The position numbers and the translations under genes are program-made. Positions 10,650 through 22,960 of a stretch of DNA of 64,000 bases are shown in pieces (the first letter of the stretch is position 1; each line of letters begins with the position of its first letter). Under the pieces are notes generated by a model. The model was given only the letters and a program-made list of their open reading frames with translations, was not told where the DNA came from and did no database searches. Source of the stretch: Ctenosaura bakeri (taxonomy: Eukaryota > Chordata > Lepidosauria > Squamata > Iguanidae); contig CAOLHI010000253.1 of the NCBI GenBank assembly GCA_948474755.1, positions 620,001 through 684,000 of the forward strand, in the 5' to 3' direction.

Positions 10650-11345
10650 ACAATTTCTTTTTTGTTCTTAATTATATATTTTATCATTTATATTACAGGA
10701 CCAATCACTGATAAACATAGTACAACATTTTTTAACTTAGAAAATAAACTATAATACAATATAATACAATGATCCCCTGATTTTCTCTTTCATAACAAGG
10801 AGATATCAACTCTAAACAAAGGAATTCTTTCTTGAGTCTTCCTCTAATATTTATTTTGCCATTATTTTTAACTGGGAACTAATCATCCTTCCATTTGTCA
10901 TTCTTATATTCTTTCCATACTTAATACAGATACACTTCCCCATTTTTTTCCTCAAATGATTAATCAAACATTCCCAGTTTTTTCTGAAGCTATCTAATGT
11001 TTTATCTTCCCCTTCACTCAGTAATGTGGCCAGCTTGTCCATTTTCCAAAAAGTCATATAGTTTTAATAGCCATTCTTCTTTTGGTGGAAGTGTATCTGT
11101 TTTCCATTCTTGGGCATAATGATTCTGGCAGATGCTATTATGTAAAATAATATTTTACCATGTTCCTTCACAATCTGATCATCTGTGACACTTAACACGT
11201 TTAATAGATATATTTCCAATTTCATTTAAAATTTCACATTTAAAATGTCAGTTATTGCCATATGGATTCATCCTCAAAATTTTCTAGCTATGTTGCAAAG
11301 CCACCACATGTGACAGAAGGTTCCTTTTTTTTTATTGGCATTTCC
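10650..11345 (-). repeat. L1-type LINE 3' fragment (end of ORF2 plus 3' UTR), decayed
   Basis: On minus, about 11100-10880 encodes ICQNHYAQEWKTDTLPPKEE in one frame and, after a frameshift, MDKLATLLSEGEDKTLDSF then RKNWECLINHLRKKM. This resembles the C-terminus of L1 ORF2 in vertebrates (Q..W....P..E.W..K ... F...W...I..L). Severely 5' truncated, as usual for L1. Confidence 0.65.
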
Positions 11346-11457
11346 AACATTTATTATTCATTATCTTTTCCATTTTTGCTATTCTTTCTGGTGTTAAACC
11401 TGTAGAATATTTTGTAATAATTCTCTTGCAAATTATAATATTTAGTAAATTTTACTC

Positions 11458-11650
11458 TGAAAGATCAGGGTTCAACTTTCCACTTGGCCATGGAAACCCA
11501 TTGACTGGCCTTGGGCAAGTCATACTCTCTCATCCTAAGAAGAAAGAAATGACAAACCCTATCTGAACCAATCTTGCCAAGAAAACCTGGTGTTAGGCTC
11601 ACCTTAGGGGTTTCATAAGTCAAAAACAGCTTAAAGGTACACAACTGACA
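11458..11650 (+). repeat. Sauria-type SINE, 5' truncated
   Basis: Starts within the box-B-like region (cagggttcaactttcc), then the body 'ccttgggcaagtcatactct', and the tail 'gtttcataagtcaaaaacag'. It joins directly to a CR1-like end at 11651. Confidence 0.8.
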
Positions 11651-11790
11651 CAGAGAGTGGTAGATTCTTCTTCTCTGGAGGTCTAGAAACAGAGGTTGGA
11701 CAACTATCTCTTTGACAGTGTGCCTGCATGACTAGGGTTGGGTTAGTTGGCCCCTGTGGTTCCTTCCGACTCTATGATTCTGTGAACAAT
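11651..11790 (+). repeat. CR1-like LINE 3' end, diverged
   Basis: Has the characteristic CR1 terminal reading '...tctctggaggtctagaaacagaggttggacaactat' style text and the end 'ccttccgactctatgattct'. Only about 140 bp remains. Confidence 0.65.
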
Positions 11791-13029
11791 AACAAATGGG
11801 AGAGCTGTAGGATACTTTGGAATTATATGGTATATGGAAGAGAAAGCTGCAGTAAACCAGAGGTGAGTGGATTGGATAAAACTAGATCTCCTCCCTTACA
11901 CAAGCAGAAGTGCTTTTCTTATGTATCAAGCCACTGGTAGATACAACCTACTATCCTAACAGAAGCCATTATAAAATTATTCTGGAAGAAGCCAAGGAAG
12001 TAAGTCAAGACAAGGTAATATTGCTGACCTTTAGCAATGAGACTTTAGATTTAATGTACATCACCCAGCACAATGTTGGTGGCCCAATAAACAGTAGCAC
12101 TTGGCTGCAGTTTAGTATCAGATGGCAGAGCCACTAGAGCGGAAATACAGCAAGGAGGGGCTTAAAGGCAATTTAAATTGATTTGCTAAGGCAAATTGCA
12201 CTGTCACATGGTGGATAATAAACTGACAGCCTAACTGAATAATCACATCATAATGGTTGAATAGATATAAGTTGAATCTGTAACTTCTGCATGAGCAACT
12301 GTGTATTGGACAGGCCCCAAAACACTACCTCATAAGCTGCTCAGGCTCACCAGGAGGTCCACAATGGGGAGTCAAGGTTTCCTAAATTACCCAACTGCTG
12401 CTCCACACTCTTGAATTGGCTCCAGGTTCCTTACCATGTAGCTATGCAGGCTCTGGCATGCTTTTCTCCCATCTATTTAGTTTCACTGATGGAACTGTAA
12501 TTATGGTGCCACTGAGCTGTCAGCCATAGGTGGCCAGAAGGAAAAGTTAGCTATATGACAGCCATCATGTAGGCGTGATGGCTTCTGGGAAGGAAAGGAT
12601 AGTCTTGTAGGGCTGATGAATCCATGCTGAATGTACAGGCAAGCCAGTTGGGTGGAGAATCTATAGAAAGATTCCTTTCCTGATCAACAAATCCTTGCAG
12701 AAGGGGAGTGAATTCCATTACACACATGGAACTTCTTGACCCACAAGAACTTGTTAATTGTAGCAGAGGGGGCAGCTCCTCAGAAACATTTCTTAATTTG
12801 TATCTGCTCTCTTTCTATTTCGTAACAGCTCAGAAAGTACATTTTTGATGTCTATGATAGGCATCTGCAACTAGCAACTTTCAGGCTGAATATAGTTTCC
12901 TGAGGGATGCCATCTGCCTTCTCAATTGCTCCCCTGCCACCCTCTACATATTCTCAAACAGATCAGAGGAAGAAAAAAATGAGGCAAGAGGGAAAGAGGG
13001 AATTCTGCCTTTATTGTACTCTGGACTAG
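11791..13029. other. Non-coding, no recognised repeat
   Basis: AT-rich single-copy-looking sequence. The part near 12150-12260 (AATTTAAATTGATTTGC and neighbours) has homeobox-like motifs but nothing diagnostic. Confidence 0.4.
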
Positions 13030-13150
13030 AACTGGGGAGGGACAATAACTTTTTGGATTACAATTCTCAAAATCTTCCACCAAGCATGACTATTGACAAT
13101 TGGTGGCTGAAGGACTTTGGAAGCTGTAGTCTAAAAATGTCCTTTTCTAG
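13030..13150. mobile_element. MITE, 'ggaaatgttacttttt' family copy 3
   Basis: The left part 'gacaataactttttggatta' and 'caattctcaaaatctt' pair with a right part 'ggaagctgtagtctaaaaat'. More diverged than the copy at 7413. Confidence 0.45.
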
Positions 13151-13771
13151 GCTGTGATGTGGTCTAACTATCAGCAATTATTGAGCCATCCTTGTCCAAA
13201 ACCCACACTTGGAAGTACAGAGTTGTTCTGTTACACTATGATCTCTACAAGTTCTACAAAAATCTAGAAAAACTGTTTCACAAGAGAGCATCAGTAGGAT
13301 TAAAAATGGATGCCTGTGCATCAAGGAACAATGGATCTGGCAAATATTTCACTTTTAAATTTTCCCAAGTTCCCTTTAAAAGTGGTGAAACAGAAAGGAA
13401 GGGAGACTGGCAGATAGAAGTGAAACTGTAATCAGATTTTACTCTCATGTTGAAGGTGTCAGGATTAAAATTTAAGAATATAATCAAAGTTATGCTAAGG
13501 AAGGATATAATGTTTGGTTATGATAGGAGTGGGGGACTATGCAAAGTCTAAGGGCCAGTTTTCTGCTCCTGAAAGGCTTTATTCTAAGCTTTCTTCTCTC
13601 TTGCAGAAGAAACCAGAGGGCTACTATTGATGAGATGCTTTTCCTATTCCACCTGGTGCCACCAACCCATTCACACCACCCAATTTAGTGTTGCCAGGGT
13701 TTTCAAAATAGCAATAAGGGACAGTCCAAATTCATGACATGCAGGATTGACAATCAGGTATTTACAAGTTC

Positions 13772-13773
<2 letters not shown>

Positions 13774-13845
<72 letters not shown>
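13774..13845 (+). repeat. (GA)36 microsatellite
   Basis: An uninterrupted 72-bp GA dinucleotide run, long enough to be highly polymorphic. Confidence 0.98.
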
Positions 13846-13847
<2 letters not shown>

Positions 13848-13892
13848 CTACACGAAATACTGATTTCAGTTAGTCATGTATTTATCTGTAAT

Positions 13893-14088
13893 ATTAACAT
13901 GGTGCAGTGGTTTGAGCATTGGACTGTGACCCTGGAGACCAAGCTTCAATTCCCTGCTCAGCCAAGGAAACCGATTGGGCAACCTTGGGCATACCACACA
14001 TTCTCAGTCCCAGAAAACTCCATGATAGGATCATCTTAGGGTTGCCATAAGTCAGAAAGGACTTGAAGGCACACAACAACAATTATGA
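13893..14088 (+). repeat. Sauria-type SINE
   Basis: Has head atggtgcagtggtttgagca, B-box-like 'gcttcaattccc', and the Bov-B-like tail 'gggttgccataagtcagaaa' followed by acacaacaacaa. One of the better conserved copies. Confidence 0.9.
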
Positions 14089-16757
14089 ATGCATTGTCCA
14101 CATTCATAAATTATGTGATGTAGAGGATTTTTGGTATCTTGTTCAATCTATATTAAAGGAAAAGGCCTCCACCCCTCAAAGAGGAAACATTTCTTCTATT
14201 AAGGGACATCTACCAGCTCTACAATAGACAAGCTTCTGCTCCTCAGGTAAGGAGCATCTCTCATAATAAGAGACACTTAGCAACCCTGACACAGTTATAA
14301 CACTTTGATTCTACTTTAATTGCCATGGTTCCATCCAGTGGAATCCTGGAATAAGCTGATTGGCTAGCTGGCTGGCTGGCTGATCTATACTGCCTTTATC
14401 CTGGTATGGGATCCAAGATGGCTTGCCTCAAGTTTATTACATTTTGTTTTGGATTTGAAGTTTTAAAAGGGGCCTTTAAGAATTTAAAGCCAAAGAGCTC
14501 CTCTTGTGCCGCTAACAAAAGTACAAATTCCACAAGATGCAGCCATCGAGGTTAAAAGGCATCATAGTACTGTATATTTGGAAAGGGCCCCATGTGTTAT
14601 TTTAGGCAGCTGTGTATCCCTTGCCTGAGTAGGAGCAGGGGAAATTGGGGCTTTTCTGACTATAGTACCTGCAAGGGGTTCATCAGAATCATGAGTGTCA
14701 GTAGTACTCATGGAGGGCTGGTTCTATGGCTACCTTTGCAAGTGCTACAGCCTTTTCTGGTTTCCTCTATTCCCAGGGTGCAAGATTAAAGCATGGCTGC
14801 ATTGCGTGCAGCTCCACAAAGCAGTGTGTGATGCCAGATCAGGCAAGGAGAATATCCTCCAATTGCTAACAGTCCCAATCCTGTTGTTGCCCCCTAGTTT
14901 GTTTGTTTTTTCCCTCTAACTGTATGAACTGGGGAAATGGCAAAGCTGTAAAAGAGAAAGAGGAAAACTTGAAGGACTCAAGAAATTAAGAGACTGACAA
15001 GAAAGGGAATAGGAAAACAGGAAGAAGACAAAGGAAGATGATTAGGATATTCCTTATATAACTGAGGAGCTGAGATGGCATATGAGGAATTTATGCAATA
15101 GTGAAAGTCATTGAAAAATCTAGTGTTCAAAAGCAGGACTTTCTAGGTGCCAGTACTGCAGCTGCAGTGCAAAATGGTTGCTGATGCAGTTGACAAAGCC
15201 TACAATAACACAACTGGATCCAAAACAGCTGTATCTTCCCTGGTCACTGCTGGAACATTAGGTAGTGAGTCCCAATAACTCACTGTTAATATAAAGTTGT
15301 GAAAACTAAAAAGTAACAGTAGTAAAGTGATAACCATGTTCCAGATTAAAGCCCATGTTGCCAAGAGCACAAAATCCTAATCCCTACTGCACATTTTATT
15401 TTCCAACTGCACAAAATGTGTCCAGCTGCACGTTAGAATAATGTCTGGCTCCTGAGGCCCTCCAGAGCTGCATTGACTGCTGAAAAAATTAAAGACAAAA
15501 ACAGAATGGAACAGAAGTCCATTTCTGGCTTTGCAAAATGGTTACCTTTTGGATGTTAGACAGTACATGGAGGTGGTGGGAAATGTTACAAACAATTAGA
15601 AACGTGAATTAGCTCCCCAAGATGCTATTATCTTGGGGAGGGCAGGAGAAGGACAATCTGGGGAGTCTGGATGGGTCTACAGTCAGAACAATGACCTAGG
15701 AGGGGGCTACAAGCAGTCCCAGGGTTGCACTTTGTTCACCCCACAGTTAAAGGCTGGCAATGATTTTCATAGCCATCTAATCCTACTGAGAATTCATCCT
15801 GAAATTATCGCTATTCTTGCTGTTTCAAAATTGCTATGATTTTTCTCCTATTTATGCTACCTCTGGTGGTGTGTTCCCACGCAAGCTGTCTCTTCCTTTG
15901 TCTCCCTCTCTCGTTCTCTGTATTTCCTATAGATCTGTGTGAAATAAACCGTCAACAAGAAGTTGAGTTCTCCCTCTGTTTCCCAACACAACACACTCTT
16001 TTTATGTCACTGCGTGCAGTGCAGTAATTACACTTACAAACAGATACATTAATTGGTGGGTGTTCCATTCCTCTTATATCAACGCATTAAATTGCCTCAG
16101 TAATTCTCACTGCTACTTTTTGTTCCTGTTTTTCCTTTTAGTTGGGAGGCAGGTTTTTCTTTTCCCTCAGTCTGCACTTCCCACTCCAGTCTACATGCTA
16201 CTTTTAAGTTTGAAAGGAGGCATTTATTTGTAACAATACAGCTGACCCTATCCAGATCTTCAGGGACTACACTTGCTTTCTGGGCCAGCCCTCTAGGGAA
16301 ACTGTTTCTGCTTTGAGTGTGTGGGTCTGTGGCAGAGGCGGGGGTGAAGAAGGGTTGCAGAAATACAGAAAGGGTTTGGCAACCCTGCAACGCTGCAGTT
16401 TTTGTCTACTTTTTTATTTGATTCACATGGAAAGTAATAACTCTGAAGAAAAGTTCTTGTTCACATGGAAAATATCCACACAAGCAAGAATGCTGGTTTC
16501 TTAGCATCTTTGCTTGTGTGAAGAGACTTTTACTTTTCACGAACCCCTCCTCTTCAGACTTGTCACTTTCCAAGGAAGGAAAGCAAAAGAAGAAAGGGTT
16601 ACACGCCCCTCCTTGTGTATTAATTCAAATCAGATTAAGTAACCCCTGAACAGAGTCACTGTCACTTGACTGTAACAATGTGCACCTAGTTCAAGGTTTG
16701 AGGATAGGTGGAGGAAGAAAGGCAACTGTGGAGGCTGGTAACTCCCATGTCACTGAA
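14089..16757. other. Non-coding, mostly unassigned
   Basis: No exon or confident repeat. There is a (GCTG) stutter near 14366-14382 and a short imperfect hairpin at 16477-16520. Frames are all below 100 codons and unrecognised. Confidence 0.4.
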
Positions 16758-17265
16758 GGCCTTATCACACCAAGGTATCATACTGCCGGAGCAATGTGTT
16801 ATTTCTGGTCTGGGATTAGTCCTATCACACAACATTGTTGCTCACCAACAGCTATTGCATTGCAATTCATTTGAAATGTGCCCTTTTTTCGTGCTGTAAA
16901 TAATCTATTAATGACCCCCTTTCCTGCAACAATCCAGTTAGCTGTGGGAGCACAGTTTCCTCATAGCATTTCCTTCCATGGCTGATCCATTAGTGGCATG
17001 GTATGAACATTCCCAAGTTGTCCCTCCCTCAGCTACTCCCAAGGAGATCTCTGCCTAATAACCTCCAGACCAATCATGAGGTGTAACATGAGGGAAAGGA
17101 CTCAGCAATGAAGCTGGAATGCAGAGGGAAGAACAATGTGAATGACACTACTTATCTGCAAATGTCAAAACAGTGTGATAGTGTTAATAACCTGATACCA
17201 TCACGGGAATGGCTATAGTGGGATTACAATGGAACAATGCAGAATTAAGGTATGGTGTGATAACG
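16758..17265. mobile_element. Candidate DNA transposon with TTATCACACC ends
   Basis: CCTTATCACACCAAGGTAT near 16760 and the reverse complement of the right end, CGTTATCACACCATACCTTA (ending near 17265), look like terminal inverted repeats about 500 bp apart. No target duplication was verified. The GGCC foldback at 17278 lies just outside. Confidence 0.35.
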
Positions 17266-17277
17266 CTCTGAAACAGT

Positions 17278-17401
17278 GGCCATTTCTGCACTAGACTGTT
17301 ATAGTGTCTTTGAGCCCCCTCTCTAACCTGCAAACCCCAGGATTCCATAGGATGTTGAAAGTGGAATAATGGCACTATAACAGTCTAATGCGGAAATGGC
17401 C
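17278..17401. mobile_element. GGCC foldback MITE, copy 1 (124 bp)
   Basis: GGCCATTTCTGCACTAGAC at the left is mirrored at the right by TCTAATGCGGAAATGGCC. The arms continue with the diagnostic 'tttcaacatcctatggaatc' word. Flanked by AGT on both sides (or CAGTG if the element starts one base in). Confidence 0.85.
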
Positions 17402-18539
17402 AGTGCTTCTGCTCAGGATCTCAGTGTGTACTTTAATGGAGCTATCCAGAGTGCTGCACCTACTTTGGGGTATAAGTTTCTTTACCTTCAATAGTTCCTT
17501 TAAAGTTTGAACCAACACTAGGAGTAGATTTACTACACCATGACATGGAAGTCAGCAACCACCACTGACAAAGAAAGGGTTTCATAGACAACATTGGGAA
17601 CCTCTCCCTCATGCACAGTTTTCTCAGCTGTTTGCATGGAAGTAGATGGACGCCCTATTAAATGCAATAATTTTGTTAAACCAAGTTGAATATTAGATGC
17701 ATTATTTCTTGATGTTCTCATAATTATGTACTCCATCTATTATTATTTTTTAAAGGGAAAAGACTGCTTCATTTGATTTTTAAAAAATTGTTACCCATGG
17801 TCAACATCAATGTTATTTCTAACTGTTGTGTCTGTCCATTATGAATTATACTGAAATTGTCCTGTGCTAGCAGCCAGTCAAGGTTTACAACTCTTCAATT
17901 AGAGTGTCTTATCAACAGCCACAAGCAAAGTTTATAACAGTTTGTTAGCCAGTTATGGACTGTCGTTTTTGCCGTCTGAGTCTGTAATAATTTCAGAACA
18001 GTCCATTAGTGAAGTCTGTACACAAGGTGAGGGTCAAGGTTTCCAGGAGCACAAACAAGGGACCCGAACGTGAGGCATGTTGCTTCCATCAATAAGATCA
18101 GTTGTTTGCAATGGCTTCTTCACATATCTTTCCCTGTTTTTATAGGCTGACAGCCTCCCCCAGCTGTTTGCCTCATTGATATGTCCTTACTCTATAAATG
18201 CTCCAAGTCCACTGGGCTCTGCCTTTTTCACCTATGCTGGCAGCAGTAAGTTTTGTCCTGTTCACGTCTCTCTGTTGTGGCTCTTGGGAAAGGTCCTGTC
18301 TGGGTCTTGGGATGGTGGCATGGCAGAAATGAACTTCACAACTTTAAAAATCTTAAAAGTTGAAATGAGTCAAATACAATACAATTGAAGACAATAATAG
18401 AAATATGATAAGAATTCAGCTGGTCATTTTCTCAACAGTTAGAAGAAAATGAATATATAGTATGAACTGAAATCTTGGTACGTTTAAAAGGACAAGCCTC
18501 TCTTTAAAAAGCAATATTTAAAGATTCAAATACTTAGAT
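17402..18539. other. Non-coding, no recognised element
   Basis: AT-rich. Nothing diagnostic on either strand. Confidence 0.4.
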
Positions 18540-19130
18540 CTGTAAAACATTCCATAGGCATGGAGTTCCACTGACAAGAAATTCTGCTAGCTGCTGAAGA
18601 AATATATCGAATAGAGGTACACCCAATGAAACACCTTGTTGGGCGTCATCAGTGTATGAGAAGGATCATAAGGGACAAGTTGTTCCCTCAGGTTTCTGAA
18701 ATTCGGCCTTTAACAATAAAAAAACAGCACCTTGAATTTGGCTGGACACATACTACTAACCAGTTATGTTCTTGTGATATTGATTATATATACTTCTGGC
18801 AGTGAACTTGCATATCCTGGCTCAGCCAAACTTTCCAAACTGTCTTCAAGGTCTGCCCAACATATAAAACATTACAGTGATCTAGTTGCAAGTTATGAGG
18901 GCATGTGCAACCATGGCAAGTTCTGTTCATGCCATGAAGCAGCATAACTGGCGCATCAGTCAGAGCTTATGAAACACAATTTGGCCTAGAGCCTCCACCT
19001 GAAAATGTGGAAGGAAGCCAAGATGCAGGAACACTCACAAGCTGTAAACCTGTTCTTTTAGGAGGAGGAATGTGACCCATCCAGATGCAGCATTTCCATG
19101 ATGAGTCAGATTCTAGGACCACCCACCATA
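18540..19130 (-). repeat. L2/CR1-clade LINE 3' region, old
   Basis: Plus-strand text contains the antisense hallmarks of a common reptilian LINE 3' region: 'gcaccttgaatttggctgga', 'aactgtcttcaaggtctgcc', 'ttacagtgatctagttgcaa', 'ctgtaaacctgttcttttag'. Order matches the similar fragment at 37200-38320. No open frame survives. Confidence 0.55.
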
Positions 19131-19164
19131 AGCAGTTCTGTCTCAGCTGCCTTATTTCAACATG

Positions 19165-19240
19165 TTAAATCTCTCTCACGGTCTCTCTCACACTCTCTCT
19201 CAGTCACTTTCTGTCTCCTTGTCTCTCTGTCTCATACATC
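19165..19240 (+). repeat. CT-rich low-complexity tract
   Basis: Imperfect (CTCT)n run with interspersed CA and GT. Confidence 0.85.
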
Positions 19241-19799
19241 TGGTTTAGATGGAAAGCAGAAACAGAGATGAAATTTGTTATTGGCAGTCCTGTCCACTTC
19301 TCCAAATCTCTGGATAACTTCTCTCACCAAATTTCATATCAATATTAAAAGGAAGGAGAAAGAACAGATATGTATGGCAACCTACATGAGGCGAGTTTGT
19401 TTTAAAATTCCGACTTTTGGGAATTGTTTTTATTCTCAGTAGATGTTTCCTCAGACTTCATATAATCCCATTGGAAAACTACCATAAACTGAAATTTATG
19501 CAAGGTACTGCTGTACGATCATAGAAATCTTTTTAACAACATGGCATAAAGAAACAATTCTAACTATGCAGAAGGAGATCTCACTGTCCAAAGACAGAAC
19601 AAATTCTATAAATATTGGAGAAAATAAAACAGTAGGGAAACGGTTGTTCAAAAGCTATAAATGCTGTCCCTTGCCACATTCTTTGAAACCATTAAAGGGT
19701 TTTGAATTAAGTGGTCGCCAATAAAATAGATTTGACTCTACTTTTACTGATGTAGGCCACTCCTATCATGAAAACAATTCCATTACATTCATGTTGTGA

Positions 19800-20100
19800 T
19801 TATTTTAGAGCTGGATGCTTTATTCCTGATTAAACTAGAATAATACGAGGGTGTTTACCGTTCTGCAAGAGTGATCTGCCAGGATAGAACTTCTGCATGG
19901 ATGGGCACACATGGATCTGTATTGTATTGGAAAAATGAGGGCGTCCAGTAGGTGGTGAATGAGCAAGAATCTGTAATAGACGTTTGCCCCAGGTCTAATT
20001 GTTCTTAATTAAAAGAAGACAGAGATTTCAATTAGTGCACAGCACAGCTGCTAATTACAGCATAGTGAATTCCTTCTTCCTGAAATAAAATTTTAAAAAT
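19800..20100. promoter_or_regulatory. Candidate conserved non-coding element
   Basis: Repeat-free and rich in homeodomain-type words (CTTAATTAAAAG, CTAATTAC, CAATTAGTG) with balanced composition. The texture suggests an enhancer. This is inference only; cross-species alignment is needed to decide. Confidence 0.2.
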
Positions 20101-21720
20101 CCACCACCACTCACAGCATCAACATATCTAAATCCAACAGTCATGTCCCACTTGTTTCTTATTGCATAAGCTGAATGCCTCGTATATATAAATAAATAAG
20201 CCTTAATCAAAATGTTGTGGATCTCAGCTTATAGCAAGTTTGCTATTGTCATATAGACTTTCCTTCCAACTTTCCTATCAACCTCATTGTGGGGTATCTG
20301 CCATCACAGTCTGTAAACATTCAGATCTGAACATTCTGCCTGGTTCCGCCAGATTTGTATCAAGTATACAGAAAAGATATCCAGAGAGCTTTCCTCTTCT
20401 CTCCACAAGATTAAGGAAGAAGTGGGAAAAATCAGTAATTTTGAACTAAGAGTGGATGAAGTGTGGCTCTGGGGCCTCATGCAACCACCTCTAGGCTTTT
20501 TCTGCCACACCCCAAGTCTGTCCCACACTTCCTTGGACTGCCTTTCTCTAGGAAAAAAAAAAGTGGTTGCCTTTCCTGAAAACCTTCCAGAGTGATGATT
20601 CACCTTTTAAATGTGTTGCAGGATGCCCATGAATAGTATAACATCAAAAATACCAGTTTTTTTCAACACCAGAAGTAAATTTCTAGCCCTGAATTTGTGT
20701 TTTTGCCCCTTTCTTTGGCAATCTGGGCACCCCCAAAGGATCCGAGAGCAGAAAACTGTACCGCAGACTCAAAGCAATTGCCATCCCTGTTTTAGATCCT
20801 GGACTGATCTTACAAAGTAGCTTTAGAACGCTGTGTGTGTCACCTGCAGTTACGAAGCCCACAGGTAACATTTCGCTTTCCTTCCCCACCCCTACTGTTC
20901 CATGCTTTATACACACTTCTTTTTCTCATTTGCTACAGCAAAACGTACAGCAAACTACTAATAAAAAAGAAATGCTCTGAGTGTGTTCCACATTTTGAAC
21001 ACACTTAAATCATAGCAGAAACTTGACTACAGAAACAAAACGGCGTGTGACAAGTACCGCCCTGACAGATTTACATAAGAATCAGGGCCATTTTGTGTGC
21101 CGAAAAGGACCACTTATTTTGAAAGCTTAAAAAGAGCATCTGAAACCATAAATATGCTCACCCAGCCAGGCCCTGATAACAAAATGTTTTAGAAAAAAAG
21201 AGGAAAAAATGATGTTTCAGCAAGTAGGGATGACTTTAACAGACCCTAGCATCCTCAGGCTGGCCGAGTTGCTGACACTGGTCCTATCTGCCACAGCCCC
21301 CTCCCTCACCTGCCACTTGTTGTCATTTGGGGGACTCCCAAGCAACAGAGCCCTAGGCTTTCATTCTTCCTGAGATCCAGCCTTAGCTCTATCACTGCAG
21401 GAATGGGAACTGTGGCTTCAAGGGTCAGATGAGAGACATGATGCAGTTGTTACCTTTTTTTTTCAGCCACAAATCTACAGCTCCATGTTTCCTACTAATA
21501 GGATGGATAGATGACAGAGAAGAACAGATTCCTACATCATTAATAACTGCTACAGCTGCTGAAATTTCCTCTTCTACATAATTATTAAACGTGTAGCAGC
21601 CCTGTCCATTTTCTTTTTTAATTTGGCCATTCTGCCAACAACTGTGTTGTCTGAGGTCCAGTTGGATATAACAATCTTAATCTAACAAATCATTTATTAG
21701 AACATGGATAAGTGCTATAT
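20101..21720. other. Non-coding, no recognised element
   Basis: Unique-looking AT-rich sequence with short unrelated frames. No splice-bounded exon is recognised. Confidence 0.4.
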
Positions 21721-22690
21721 GTCTTGTCATATAGCAACAGTTGTTCTTGTAACCCTGATACTGAAATCTCCAAGGAGCATCTGAATCATACTTAAGCACA
21801 GCTGAACCCCTGACACTGACCTATTAGCCTCCAGTTGTCACATGGGACTGAAACAGGTCTCTTATACCCTCTACAGTAACAGACAGGTAAAGCTTTCACA
21901 ATGTGGAGATAAGCATTATCACTTGCTTATAGATGCAGACAAACTGTTGTTAAAAGCTCAGAAGCCATGGATAGTATAAAGTTGGGCAGTCCTGTTTTTG
22001 CACCTGCACAATTATATGTTTTTTTTTTCATGTAATACATTCCCAAACTGGAAAACATTAACGTGTTAGCACCATGTAGTCTAATGCAAGTTGTGTTTGC
22101 AAAGTCAGGTTTAGGACTGTAGTCTTAATGCTTCCTAACGAGTTAAACCTGCTAACTGAATCTAAATTAGAGGCCCATTGCCTTGACTAAGAATACATCT
22201 TTGAACCTCAGTCTCAACAAAGCCTAAATGATATCTCTCACAGACCTGGAAGCCAGGAAATGACGAATCAAAACATGGATTATGGACATGAAAAAACAAT
22301 TGCGCAATTAGAGATAATTCAATGGAAGAGGAATGAAAGGAGACTCCCAAGTAAGAAAAGTAAAGAGAAACCAGGAGAGCAAGTGATGCCTGAATAGCAA
22401 AGTTGATTGTTTTTCTTCCCATTTTAGAGGATGAAGAAGAGATATGAGCAACTGAGAAATGGCTTTTACTTAATTCATTCTCTGAATAAATTAATTATGC
22501 CAGAAGCTAAAAATGTTTGATACAAAGTGCTTTAAAAGGAAGCCCTAACCCGTTTCAGTCCCATGGGACAACCAGAGGCTGACACATCAGTGTCAGGGGT
22601 TCAGCTGTGCCTAAATGTGATCCAGATGTTCCTTGGAGATTTCAGTGGCAGACTTACAAGAACAACTGTTGCTATATGGCAGACATGTTG
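21721..22690. repeat. Inverted repeat pair, ~140-bp arms with ~690-bp spacer
   Basis: The left arm 21721-21859 and right arm 22549-22688 are inverted copies at roughly 85% identity. Shared words are 'atagcaacagttgttcttgt', 'ctgaaatctccaagga', 'gcacagctgaacccctgaca' and 'catgggactgaaac'. The spacer has no recognised product. It may be one foldback element or two opposed insertions of the same family. Confidence 0.8.
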
Positions 22691-22734
22691 CAGAGTAAGA
22701 CAATTGTTCTCAGTAAATTTAGGTCAACACATGC

Positions 22735-22960
22735 TTTCATAGAATCAGAGAAGCAGAAGAGTTCTTGAGTGTCATCTTCTCCAAACCTCATGCAGTTCAG
22801 AATGAATCCAGAATATCCTTAATAGATGTCCATCCAGCCTCTGTTTAAATATTTTTAGTGGAAGGGAACGTGGTGCCTAACCATCACCCAATGAGTTTCA
22901 CAACTGCGCATGAATTAATTATTTTTTCCAGCAAAGAAGAGCACTCCAAACACAATTCCG
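22735..22960 (-). repeat. CR1-like LINE 3' end
   Basis: The plus strand reads 'catagaatcagagaagcaga' then 'gatgtccatccagcctctgt', the antisense form of the CR1 terminal region known from birds and reptiles. The CR1 3' end is at the left. Confidence 0.75.

Noticed and set aside
13774..13845. (GA)n tract as a regulatory GAGA element
   Set aside because: A pure microsatellite with no supporting context.
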